Below are positions 1 through 7,443 of a stretch of DNA of 64,000 nucleotides, in pieces. The stretch covers positions 1-64,000 of the forward strand of contig DFMV01000012.1 of NCBI GenBank assembly GCA_002375765.1, in the 5' to 3' direction. Below the pieces are notes generated by a model, which was given only the letters and a program-made list of their open reading frames with translations, was not told where the DNA came from and did no database searches. Source of the DNA: Rhizobiales bacterium UBA3584 (GTDB taxonomy: Bacteria > Pseudomonadota > Alphaproteobacteria > Rhizobiales > Devosiaceae). Position numbers and translations under genes: made by a program. The first letter of the stretch is position 1; each line of letters opens with the position of its first letter.

Positions 1-62
1 CCGACCACGATCACGTCCCATAGTGTCCCGGTCAGCGTGGCCTGTGAGGCAGCCTCGCCCAT
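1..62 (-). CDS. N-terminus of an FAD-dependent oxidoreductase, possibly tricarballylate dehydrogenase-like (partial)
   Basis: Only the first 20 codons are inside the window. The protein starts MGEAASQATL and runs into WDVIVVG, the usual start of a Rossmann FAD-binding fold of the fumarate reductase/TcuA class. An excellent Shine-Dalgarno (GAGGAGGAA) lies about 7 bases upstream of the ATG. The gene begins 3 bases after the stop of the GntR gene and is surely co-transcribed with it. A flavoprotein dehydrogenase would suit the tricarboxylate uptake genes further right, and that fit is the only reason for the TcuA suggestion. Other FAD oxidoreductases start the same way. Confidence 0.5.
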   Translation of the reverse strand, partial: MGEAASQATLTGTLWDVIVV

Positions 63-65
63 AGT

Positions 66-743
66 CTATTCCTCCTCGTTATGGGTCGGTCGTTCACGAA
101 ACTGGCGCAGGCGCGAGCGGTGCGCGGCGAGCATATGCTCGCGCATTGCCGCCTCGGCTCCCGCCTCGTCGCGGTTGCGCATCGCGACAAGCAGATTGGT
201 GTGCTCTTCGATGGCCTGAGCGGCGCGGCCCGTCTCCTCCATGGTGGAGGGGCCGAGAATGAGCATGGTTTTTTGCAGCGCGCGCATGGAATGGCCCAGA
301 TAGCGGTTGCGGGCTGCATCAAAGATCACGCGATGAAACTGGCGGTTAAGCTCGTAAAGGCGCGCGCCATCGGCCCGCGCATCACCCATCTCAGCGTTGA
401 TGGCCTCCATTTCGGAAAGTTCGACCTCCGAGGCCGTACGGGCTGCCAGACGAGCGGCGGTCGTTTCAAGCACGACGCGCATTTCGTAGAGTTCGGTGAC
501 TTCCGAGTAGTCCAGCTTGCGGATGGCTGCGCCCGAGCGCGGCACATGGCTGACCAGGCCGTCGGCCTCAAGGCGTCGTATGGCTTCGCGGACCGGGGTG
601 CGCGAAATGCCGAGTCGAGTGGCGAGCTCGGTTTCGAGCAGGCGATCGCCCGGCTGTAAGGATCCCGCGCGAATCTCGGCAATCAGGCGCTGATAGGCGT
701 CCTGACCCTGTGGAATTTCGACACGACGTTCCGAAGTTGCCAT
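66..743 (-). CDS. GntR/FadR-family (FCD) transcriptional regulator
   Basis: 225-residue DNA-binding regulator. A winged-helix GntR domain occupies about residues 8-75 (PGDRLLETELATRLGIS, RTPVREAIRRLEADG). An all-alpha FCD ligand domain follows at about 85-210, the kind that binds carboxylic acids. The metal-site pattern of FCD proteins is partly visible (LNRQFHRVIFDAA, EEHTNLLVAM, EHMLAAH). The open frame continues upstream to 1361, but that extension only translates the repeat block. The ATG at 743 has a good Shine-Dalgarno (AAAGGAGCGG). A near-perfect palindrome at 754-773 sits directly upstream, so autoregulation is likely. It is followed after 3 bases by the FAD enzyme, its probable target. 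The inducer is unknown but is likely a carboxylate, given the neighbouring transport genes. Confidence 0.9.
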   Translation of the reverse strand: MATSERRVEIPQGQDAYQRLIAEIRAGSLQPGDRLLETELATRLGISRTPVREAIRRLEADGLVSHVPRSGAAIRKLDYSEVTELYEMRVVLETTAARLAARTASEVELSEMEAINAEMGDARADGARLYELNRQFHRVIFDAARNRYLGHSMRALQKTMLILGPSTMEETGRAAQAIEEHTNLLVAMRNRDEAGAEAAMREHMLAAHRSRLRQFRERPTHNEEE

Positions 744-753
744 TTCCGCTCCT

Positions 754-773
754 TTGTATCCAGTTGCATACAA
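754..773. promoter_or_regulatory. Operator-like palindrome upstream of the GntR gene
   Basis: TTGTATCCAGTTGCATACAA is a 20-bp palindrome with only the inner positions unpaired. It lies 10 bases upstream of the regulator's start codon, just 5' of its ribosome-binding site. Spacing and symmetry fit a dimeric GntR-family repressor binding its own promoter. I found no second copy in the window, so within view it would control only the regulator and the FAD enzyme. Confidence 0.7.
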
Positions 774-859
774 TAAGCTTGCAGCACCGCGCAAGCCCCG
801 GCGCCGAACCGATGTTGAGGCAGTAGTACCAGAAATTGGGGCTGCTGATTGGGCAATGC

Positions 860-1235
860 TGCTGGACCCCCGGAACAGGTCCTGGAGTGACAATTGTCGG
901 GCCCGGCGCAGCGTGGGGAGAGGAAACGGCCGGACACTCCGGCTCTGAGTGTACTGGGTCCCGGGTCTTCGCCCGGGATGACAATGGTGGGTGGGCCGGT
1001 ACTGGGGGAGCGGAGAGGGGCGGATGTGGGAACGCAGTGGAAAGGATCTCTGGTGTTCCCGGGTACTGAATCCGGGGTTGGACCCCAGGAGGACAACGTG
1101 CGTGGGCCGGAGTTCGGGGAGCGGTAGAGGGACGTGCGCGGGAGTGCTGCTAAAGGATTTCTGGCGTTCCCGGATAAGGGGTCCTGAGTCTTTGCCGAGG
1201 ATGACGGAATTGGCACGGGCCAGACCGCTCTGACC
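860..1235. repeat. Degenerate tandem repeat (about 105-110 bp unit) with CCCGGG-type palindromes
   Basis: This fills most of the 616-bp gap between the GntR gene and the AbrB-like gene. Four degenerate units can be aligned. The recurring core is a GTCCCGGG...CCCGGGATGACA-type palindrome (clearest at 957-983, decayed at about 868-892, 1060-1100 and 1170-1207). It is followed by GGTGGGTGGGCCGGT, then GGGGAGCGGTAGAGGG-like sequence, then AAAGGATCTCTGG. No coding potential is credible here: translations are Arg/Pro-rich and differ between frames. Similar GC-rich palindromic extragenic repeats are common in alphaproteobacterial genomes. The flanks (780-860 and 1236-1359) hold nothing I recognise apart from the presumed promoter of the next gene. 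Confidence 0.7.
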
Positions 1236-1359
1236 GCGCGCCTTCGTGGCTCGCGATGGCCCTATCGCGGCTGGGCAATTGTCAGCGGCGGCCCGATTGG
1301 TAGGCAGTGGACGTCCGCGCACATTGCCCGATGACCTCAAGGCCCGGACCGACACCACC

Positions 1360-2421
1360 ATGCACCAAATTTTTCTCTATGCCCGCACTTTGATTATCGG
1401 CGCCCTTGGCGGCCTTGTGGGCTATCTGCTGAATTTCCCGCTCGGCTGGCTGGTGGGCGCGATGCTTTCGACGATTCCATGCGCGATGGTTGGCGTTCGG
1501 GTGCCGACCCATTGGGGCCTGCGCTCGGTGATGATTGGCACGATCGGATTGATGGCCGGGGCGGCCTTTACGCCCGCCATCGTCAACAGGGCCGGTGAAT
1601 GGGCCTTTTCGCTGGCCGGGGTCGCGCTCTATTGCGTTATCATCACCGCGATGGGGCTCTTTATCTGTCTCAGGCTGGGTAAGCTCGACCGTCCGACAGC
1701 CGCCTTTTCGGCAGCGCCCGGCGGGCTATCGGAGATTCTGGTGCTGGGGCCGGCCTATGGCGCAGATGTGCGGGCATTGTCGCTGGTTCACGGCATGCGG
1801 CTCGCCGTGATTCTTATCATAGTTCCGCTGGTCATTGTCTGGGTGGGGACCGGTAACGGTCCGATCACGATGAACAGGACCATCGATTTCACGCTGTCCA
1901 TGCCGCTCAGAGATTACGCGATCCTTGGAGCCTGCCTGGTGGTCGGCATTATTGGCGGACGCAATATAAGGCTGCCGGGAGCGCATCTGACCGGGCCGCT
2001 GCTGTTGTCGGCCGTCGTCCACTATTTCGGGCTTACAGCCAGCAGCCCACCGCAGCTGTTCGTCATTGTCGCCCAGATCGTTATCGGCACCTCGGTTGCC
2101 CAGTTCTTTGCCAACACCACGATCCGGCAGGTCCTGGGAGGGCTGATGGTCGGGGGTGGCCTGACGGTCGTCAATCTGGGCATTGCTTCGATTTTCGCAC
2201 TGGCCTTCCAGACCTGGCTGGACATTCCGTTTGCAGCCGGGCTGCTGGCCCTGGTGCCAGGCGGGTTGCCGGAAATGAGCCTGATTTCGATTGCCCTTGG
2301 GCTCGATGCGGCCTTCGTCAGCCTGCACCATCTGTTCCGTGTGGTGATGGTTCTGATGTTTTTGCCGATTCTCGTTCCGCTGTGGGTACCCAAGCCTGAA
2401 AGCGTTCCGCAACCGCATTAG
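1360..2421 (+). CDS. AbrB-family (PF05145) inner-membrane protein
   Basis: 353-residue polytopic membrane protein of the AbrB/'ammonia monooxygenase' family, not the AbrB DNA-binding fold. It has the internal duplication typical of the family. Each half carries a PGGL motif (APGGLSEILVLG at about residue 127 and VPGGLPEMSLISIALG at about 300) between hydrophobic helices, and the first half begins with NFPLGWLVGAML. About ten membrane segments can be counted. The ATG at 1360 (MHQIFLYARTLIIG) is preferred because the longer open frame to 1246 is not membrane-like and runs into the repeat block. Proteins of this family often lie beside tricarboxylate transporter genes, as here, and may be transporters. 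The substrate is unknown. Confidence 0.8.
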   Translation: MHQIFLYARTLIIGALGGLVGYLLNFPLGWLVGAMLSTIPCAMVGVRVPTHWGLRSVMIGTIGLMAGAAFTPAIVNRAGEWAFSLAGVALYCVIITAMGLFICLRLGKLDRPTAAFSAAPGGLSEILVLGPAYGADVRALSLVHGMRLAVILIIVPLVIVWVGTGNGPITMNRTIDFTLSMPLRDYAILGACLVVGIIGGRNIRLPGAHLTGPLLLSAVVHYFGLTASSPPQLFVIVAQIVIGTSVAQFFANTTIRQVLGGLMVGGGLTVVNLGIASIFALAFQTWLDIPFAAGLLALVPGGLPEMSLISIALGLDAAFVSLHHLFRVVMVLMFLPILVPLWVPKPESVPQPH

Positions 2422-2554
2422 GGGCCGACTGGCCCCAGTCGGGACGCCCATGGCGCCTTGCCGTGGTGCGATAGCCCCTCTCACCAAAGGGCGATGGCGG
2501 GATACGGGCGCGCGGCCTATCTCAATGGCAACAGTCTCGCAAAGGAGAGATGCC

Positions 2555-2701
2555 ATGAAGGTGCTGCCCAAGTTCAAGTCCGCCATATCGGCCATCGGCG
2601 AGCAGATGGATCGCATCAGGCTTTATCAGAGCTTTGTGCTCCACAACGATGTTCATACGCTTTCGCCAGCCGCACGCCGCTGGCTCGGCCTGAGCGAATA
2701 G
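2555..2701 (+). CDS. Small hypothetical protein (48 aa)
   Basis: MKVLPKFKSAISAIGEQ... ends LSPAARRWLGLSE. It is basic and mostly helical, with no membrane segment or signal peptide. The Shine-Dalgarno AAAGGAGA lies 6 bases before the ATG. The frame stays open upstream to 2450, but no other start there has a ribosome-binding site. It sits between the AbrB-like gene and the lysR gene on the same strand. The strong start site and compact coding region make it likely to be real. I do not recognise a family. Confidence 0.6.
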   Translation: MKVLPKFKSAISAIGEQMDRIRLYQSFVLHNDVHTLSPAARRWLGLSE

Positions 2702-2753
2702 ATTTTTTGCACTGGACCAAAGGCTTGGTCGCAAGGAGGGAGAAATTGCTATA

Positions 2754-3695
2754 GTGAGCCAAACCGAAAACCGGGACTGGTTCATGCAGCATTTCGACCC
2801 CATTACGGCCCGCCTCGTCCTCGCGCTTGCGCGTGACGGGTCCATCGCCAAAACGGCCGAACGCGAGAGCATCGCGCCTTCGGCCGTCAGCCGCCGTATC
2901 GCCGACCTTGAGGCCCGCATGGGAATTGTTCTGTTCGACCGCTCGGCCAGCGGGGTATCGCTTACCTCGGCGGGAACGCGCTATGCGGAAGGCTGCCGTC
3001 GGATTTTCAGGGAAATCAGCGATCTCCACACCGCCATGGGCGATTTTGCTACAGGCGACGCCGGGCAATTGCGCATTGCTTCTTCGAGTTCGGCGCTCTC
3101 GGGGCGCCTGCCCGAATTGCTGGCCTCCTATGCAAAGCAACATCCCGGCGTGCGACTCGATATTCGCGAAATGGCGGGGCGAGCCACATTGACGGCGCTG
3201 GAAGACGCGCAGGTCGATCTGGCGATATTTGCCGACAATTACGACTATTCGGCCTTTGATGCGGAAGTGTTCGAAGATGACGATGTGGGGGTCATCGCCT
3301 CACCCGATCATCCGCTCGCTGCCCAGATTCTGGCTGGCGGCCCGATCACGTTCGAGATGGCGGTGAGCCACGAAGTGGTGGGGGTTCACCACATGGGAGC
3401 GCTCGACAGGCTCATAAACGACGCGGCGCGCCGGGCCGGACGCACATTGGGCGAGCGGGTCAACGTGGAAAGCTTTCCCTCGCTGGTGCGCATGGTCGAG
3501 GCGGGCTTCGGGATCGGGTTCCTGCGCAATTCATCAATCCATCTGCTGGCCGGCACCGACCTGGTCCACGCGCCGCTGGCCGAGAGCTGGGCAGCGCGCA
3601 AGCTGATGATCGCCCGGCGCCCGCGCATGGCGATTGCCGCGTCGGTCACCAGCTTTCTCGAACTGGCGCGCGCGGGATACCGGCGCGAGAGCTGA
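2754..3695 (+). CDS. LysR-family transcriptional regulator
   Basis: 313-residue LysR regulator. The N-terminal HTH lies at about residues 15-75 (SIAKTAERESIAPSAVSRRI, LEARMGIVLFDR) and the periplasmic-binding-like effector domain at about 105-300 (GQLRIASSS, GFGIGFLRN). The start is GTG, with AAGGAGGG 13 bases upstream. An in-frame ATG ten codons later is the alternative. It reads in the same direction as the Ldh_2/hydroxyacid dehydrogenase/RraA operon starting 80 bases downstream, its most probable target. The ligand is unknown. Confidence 0.9.
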   Translation: MSQTENRDWFMQHFDPITARLVLALARDGSIAKTAERESIAPSAVSRRIADLEARMGIVLFDRSASGVSLTSAGTRYAEGCRRIFREISDLHTAMGDFATGDAGQLRIASSSSALSGRLPELLASYAKQHPGVRLDIREMAGRATLTALEDAQVDLAIFADNYDYSAFDAEVFEDDDVGVIASPDHPLAAQILAGGPITFEMAVSHEVVGVHHMGALDRLINDAARRAGRTLGERVNVESFPSLVRMVEAGFGIGFLRNSSIHLLAGTDLVHAPLAESWAARKLMIARRPRMAIAASVTSFLELARAGYRRES

Positions 3696-3775
3696 CACGA
3701 ACCGGGTGGCGATTCCGCACGCCCGACAGCACAGGTACAGCGTCCGGAGATCGGACCAAATGGAGGACATGCGCA

Positions 3776-4834
3776 ATGAATTCAGCGACCCCTGCCCGCA
3801 CCGTCGATGCACAAAGGCTGCAGACGCTCATCGGGGAGATTTTCAGCGCCGAGGGCGTGCCTGCAGCCGATGCGGCGCGCATTGCCGAGTGTCTGGTGCT
3901 TGCCGATTTGCGAGGCGTTGCCTCACATGGGGTGTCGCGGCTTTCGATCTATCTGGAACGCTTGAGGCGCGGCATGGTGGAACGCGTGCCGGAGTATCGC
4001 GTGAGCGAGCCCACTCCCGTCGCGGCGCTGCTGGACGGCGGCAACGGGTTGGGGTTTCTGACGGCGACCAGGGCCATGGACATGGCGGCAGAGCGGGCCG
4101 GGCAATTCGGGATCGGCATGGTGGGGGTCAAGAACTCAAACCATTTCGGGATGGCGGCCTGCTATCTGCTGCAGGCGGTCGAGGCGGGATATGCCGCGCT
4201 GGTGTTTACCAATGCATCGCCTGCCATGCCAGTGTGGGGCGGGCGTGAGCCGTTTCTGGGGACGAGCCCGTTCGCGTTCGGCGCGCCCGGGACACCTCCG
4301 ATCATTCTGGACATGGCCACATCGGTGGTGGCGCGTGGCAAGATACGGCGGGCGGCGGCGGCGGGCGAACCGATCCCCGAGGGCTGGGCGCTGGACAAGG
4401 ACGGCAACCCCACGACCGATGCGCAGGCGGGTTATGACGGGCTGATCCTGCCGCTGGGCGGACCGAAGGGATCGGGGCTGTCGCTGATGATGGAGGTGAT
4501 GGCCGGGGTGATGACCGGGGCGGCGTTCGGCGGCGAAGTGCGCAACCAGTACGAGAGATTCGATGCCCCACAGAATGTCGGGCACATGATGGTGGCGTTC
4601 AAGCCGGGCGTGTTCATGGGTGCCGACTATCGCGAGAGGATGGGCGAACTCGTTTCACGCGCCAAAGCCTCGACGCCGGTTCATGCCGACCAGCCGGTGC
4701 TGATGCCGGGTGAGCCCGAAGCCCTGCGGGCAGAGGAGCGGCGGAGGAGCGGGATTTCGCTTGGAGCGGCCGATCTCGAGATGATTGCCAACGAGGCGCG
4801 TACTGTCGGCGTTGACGCGTCGGCCTATATTTGA
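3776..4834 (+). CDS. Ldh_2-family NAD(P)-dependent dehydrogenase (malate/sulfolactate/ureidoglycolate type)
   Basis: 352 residues, normal for PF02615 2-hydroxyacid oxidoreductases, which oxidise malate, lactate, 3-sulfolactate, ureidoglycolate or similar with NAD(P). Hallmarks are RGVASHGVSRL at about residue 44 and KNSNHFGMAACY at about 122, with histidines of the active-site region, then GTSPFAFGAP, LDMATSVVARGKI and GPKGSGLSLMMEV. GGAGG stands about 10 bases upstream of the ATG. It is the first gene of a three-gene operon, 12 bases from the next start. The substrate cannot be read from sequence. Context with an RraA-type aldolase and tricarboxylate genes suggests a branched hydroxy acid. 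Confidence 0.88.
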   Translation: MNSATPARTVDAQRLQTLIGEIFSAEGVPAADAARIAECLVLADLRGVASHGVSRLSIYLERLRRGMVERVPEYRVSEPTPVAALLDGGNGLGFLTATRAMDMAAERAGQFGIGMVGVKNSNHFGMAACYLLQAVEAGYAALVFTNASPAMPVWGGREPFLGTSPFAFGAPGTPPIILDMATSVVARGKIRRAAAAGEPIPEGWALDKDGNPTTDAQAGYDGLILPLGGPKGSGLSLMMEVMAGVMTGAAFGGEVRNQYERFDAPQNVGHMMVAFKPGVFMGADYRERMGELVSRAKASTPVHADQPVLMPGEPEALRAEERRRSGISLGAADLEMIANEARTVGVDASAYI

Positions 4835-4845
4835 GGAAAATTGGC

Positions 4846-5814
4846 ATGACACTCAGGATTGCCATTCTCGATGATTATCAGAATGTGGCGCTCAAGCTGG
4901 CTGATTGGAGCAAGCCGGGGCCGGACGTGGACATCAAGGTCTTCGACGAAAACCTGGGCAGCGAAGACGAGGCAGCCAAGGCTCTGGCCGGGTTCGACGT
5001 GATCTGTCTGATGCGCGAGCGGATGGCGCTGCCGGCCTCGCTGATCGCCAGATTGCCCGATCTCAAGCTGGTCAACGTGACGGGCGCACGGGTGCGGGTG
5101 ATCGATTTCGACGCGGCCGTGGCGCAAGGAATCACGGTCTGCCACACCTATGCGGGCGATTCAAAGAACGCCACGCCCGAAATGGCGTGGGGGCTCATCC
5201 TGGCCAGTGCGCGGCACTTGGCCGACGAGCATCAGCGGGTGCGTGAGGGCGGGTGGCAGACCACCATCGGCACCAAGCTGGGCGGCAAGACGCTGGGGAT
5301 TGTCGGGCTGGGCAAGCTGGGCAGCCGAATGGCGAAAATAGCCCAGGCGTTCGAGATGGACGTGATCGCATGGAGTCAGCATTTGACCGACGAGCGGGCC
5401 CAGGAGTGCGGGGCGCGACGGGTGGACAAAGAAACGCTGTTCCGCGAGGCGGACGTTGTGAGCCTGCATCTGATCCTTTCGGATCGCTCACGCCATGTCG
5501 TGGGGCGGCAGGAAATCGAATCCATGAAAGAGGGCGCGATCCTGGTCAACACCTCGCGCGGGCCGCTGATCGACGAGGCGGCGCTGATCGACGCACTTGT
5601 GGCAGGACGCATCAGAGCCGGGCTGGACGTTTATGATGTCGAGCCCCTGCCCCAGGGTCATGCGCTGCGCAGCGCGCCGAATGTGACGCTGAGCCCGCAT
5701 CTGGGCTATGTGACGCAAGAGGCTTACGAATTTTTCTACCGCGATATTGTGGACAACATCATCGCGTGGCGCGAGGGGGCGCCGGTGCGGGTGCTCGCCG
5801 CGCCGGAAAAATGA
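4846..5814 (+). CDS. D-2-hydroxyacid dehydrogenase, NAD-binding
   Basis: 322-residue member of the formate/glycerate dehydrogenase family. The split catalytic domain brackets a Rossmann domain at about residues 105-290 with GLGKLGSRMAK (GxGxxG). The catalytic triad can be seen: Arg in NTSRGPLIDE, Glu in DVYDVEPLP, His in LSPHLGYVTQEAYEF. The ATG at 4846 lies 12 bases after the previous stop with GAGGAAAA as ribosome-binding site. It would interconvert a 2-keto acid and the D-hydroxy acid. Paired with the stereochemically different Ldh_2 enzyme just upstream, it could form a racemising pair through the keto acid; this is inference. It is close to 3-phosphoglycerate dehydrogenase relatives but lacks an ACT domain. 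Confidence 0.88.
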   Translation: MTLRIAILDDYQNVALKLADWSKPGPDVDIKVFDENLGSEDEAAKALAGFDVICLMRERMALPASLIARLPDLKLVNVTGARVRVIDFDAAVAQGITVCHTYAGDSKNATPEMAWGLILASARHLADEHQRVREGGWQTTIGTKLGGKTLGIVGLGKLGSRMAKIAQAFEMDVIAWSQHLTDERAQECGARRVDKETLFREADVVSLHLILSDRSRHVVGRQEIESMKEGAILVNTSRGPLIDEAALIDALVAGRIRAGLDVYDVEPLPQGHALRSAPNVTLSPHLGYVTQEAYEFFYRDIVDNIIAWREGAPVRVLAAPEK

Positions 5815-5832
5815 CAAAAGGAGACTTATCGC

Positions 5833-6315
5833 GTGGCTATTAAAAAAACCGCTGATCTCGTTGACGGGTATGATGAAAAGCTCACTTTCTGTAATTATCC
5901 GCTGATCAAGTTCGGGCAGGCTGAGGGGTTTGAGGGCGAGATCGTGACGCTCAAGACGTTCGAGGATAACGCGCTGCTGCGTGAGATTCTCGAACAGCAG
6001 GGTCATGGACGGGTGCTGGTGGTCGATGGCGGCGGGTCGACCCGCGTGGCGATCGTGGGCGACCAGATCGCGGCGCTGGCCATGACCAATGGCTGGGCCG
6101 GGCTGGTGCTTAACGGGTCGGTTCGGGACAGCGTTGATATCGACGCTATGGATTACGCCGTGTTTGCTGTGGGAACTTCGCCCAAGAAATCGACCAAGAC
6201 GCGGGCAGGCTTCAAGGACGTGCCTGTGACGTTCGGAGACGTGACGTTTACGCCCGGGCATTATCTTTATGCCGATGCGGACGGGGTGCTGGTTTCGGAA
6301 AAGCCGGTGGAATAG
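5833..6315 (+). CDS. RraA-like protein, possible 4-hydroxy-4-methyl-2-oxoglutarate/4-carboxy-4-hydroxy-2-oxoadipate aldolase
   Basis: 160 residues, the length of E. coli RraA (RNase E inhibitor). The key active-site pattern of the class II HMG/CHA aldolases is present: GD about 21 residues before an Arg-Asp pair, then x2-Asp (GSVRDSVDID). As I recall, E. coli RraA has Gln in place of that Asp, so this copy may be catalytically competent. Other landmarks are VVDGGGSTRVAIVGD and FTPGHYLYADADG. The start is GTG with AAAAGGAGAC upstream. As last gene of the hydroxyacid dehydrogenase operon, an aldolase that splits a branched hydroxy-keto acid to pyruvate fits better than RNase E regulation. The pathway role is inference. 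Confidence 0.75.
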   Translation: MAIKKTADLVDGYDEKLTFCNYPLIKFGQAEGFEGEIVTLKTFEDNALLREILEQQGHGRVLVVDGGGSTRVAIVGDQIAALAMTNGWAGLVLNGSVRDSVDIDAMDYAVFAVGTSPKKSTKTRAGFKDVPVTFGDVTFTPGHYLYADADGVLVSEKPVE

Positions 6316-6316
6316 A

Positions 6317-6346
6317 GCAAAAGGGCTGCTGGAGCAGTCCTTTTGC
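6317..6346. terminator. Bidirectional terminator-like hairpin between convergent operons
   Basis: GCAAAAGGGCTGCT pairs with AGCAGTCCTTTTGC around a two-base loop, with one G-T mismatch. It begins two bases after the rraA-like stop and lies 31 bases past the stop of the convergent dehydrogenase gene. The T-run is inside the right arm, so it can serve either strand. Confidence 0.7.
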
Positions 6347-6377
6347 CGGTCCGATGAACGCGATGACGGCCGGCGCT

Positions 6378-7433
6378 TTAAAGTAGCGCGACGACAGCTT
6401 TTGTGAAGTCCCTGGTGCCTAGCGATCCTCCGAGATCGCCGGTACGGGTATCGGGGTTTTCCAAGGTCCTGTCGATAGCCTGTTCGATTGCCGCGCTGGC
6501 GGAGGTAAAGGCGTCCTTGCCCGATTTGCGGCCGTACCAATCGAGCAGCATGGCGCAGGAGAGGATCATCGAGGTTGGGTTCGCCTTGTCCTGACCGGCG
6601 ATATCGGGGGCAGAACCGTGCTGGGCCTGAGCGGCGGCATGGACGTCTCCGGCGTTGAGCGAACCGGCAAGGCCCAGACTGCCCGAAAGCTCGGAGGCGA
6701 GATCGGAGAGCGTATCGCCGTAGAAGTTGGTGGTACAGATGACGTCATAACGGGATGCGTCGCGGACCAGCAGGGCGGCCATGGCGTCGATGAGGACATC
6801 GTCGAGTTCGACATCGGGGAAGTCCCTGGCCACGTCGCGAACGGTCTTGAGGAACAGGCCATCGGTGACCTGAAAGGCATTTGCCTTGTGGACGGCGGTG
6901 ACCTTGCTGCGGCGCTTGCGGGCCAACTCGAACGAGCGGCGGGCAATTCTTTCGCACGCAACCGCCGTTATCTTGCGCATTGAAATCGCAACGCCTTCGA
7001 CCGGCATGAACTCGCCCGGGCCGGAAAACATGTTGCGGTCTGGGTACATGCCCTCGGTGTTTTCGCGCATGATGACCAGATCCATGTCCGTCCCGCGATG
7101 CGGCAGGCTGGGCCGCGTGCGGGCGGGCCGGACATTGGCGTAAAGATCGAGCCCGATGCGGAAGGCCGCGGAATAGTTGATGCCGCCCTTGTCGCGCGGG
7201 GGATAATCAAGATTGGACATCGGGCCGAGCAGGACGCCGTCGAGCGTTCTGGCCAGAGGCAGGATGTCGTCGGGCAGGCTGGTGCCGTGGGTCTTGAGCG
7301 CGGCAAGGCCCACGTCGCGGTGCGTGTAGTCGAGAGCAAGGCCGAATTTGGCATCGGCGGCGGCCAGGATCTCGAGGCTTGCGGCCATGATTTCAGGCCC
7401 GATGCCATCGCCGGGGAGAACGAGAAGTTTCAT
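6378..7433 (-). CDS. Isocitrate/isopropylmalate-family beta-decarboxylating dehydrogenase
   Basis: 351 residues. It shows the family signature throughout: LPGDGIGPEI at the start, the substrate-binding RENTEGMYPDRN at about 125, the Lys region KVTAVHKANAF, the metal-binding Asp stretch NFYGDTLSDLASEL, and a GTRDFTKAV C-terminus. Such enzymes oxidise and decarboxylate (2R,3S)-isocitrate, 3-isopropylmalate, tartrate or malate with NAD(P). It is neither a close LeuB nor Icd by context, since it follows the PrpF/GalD-like gene after 10 bases with weak AAGG spacing before the ATG at 7433. An in-frame start at 7478 would overlap the previous gene. Likely role: oxidising the tricarboxylate imported by TctABC. 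Confidence 0.85.
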   Translation of the reverse strand: MKLLVLPGDGIGPEIMAASLEILAAADAKFGLALDYTHRDVGLAALKTHGTSLPDDILPLARTLDGVLLGPMSNLDYPPRDKGGINYSAAFRIGLDLYANVRPARTRPSLPHRGTDMDLVIMRENTEGMYPDRNMFSGPGEFMPVEGVAISMRKITAVACERIARRSFELARKRRSKVTAVHKANAFQVTDGLFLKTVRDVARDFPDVELDDVLIDAMAALLVRDASRYDVICTTNFYGDTLSDLASELSGSLGLAGSLNAGDVHAAAQAQHGSAPDIAGQDKANPTSMILSCAMLLDWYGRKSGKDAFTSASAAIEQAIDRTLENPDTRTGDLGGSLGTRDFTKAVVALL

Positions 7434-7443
7434 AAGATCAGCC

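Noticed and set aside
744-1361. N-terminal extension of the GntR protein to 431 residues
   Set aside because: It translates the palindromic repeat block and lacks a ribosome-binding site, while the ATG at 743 has one.
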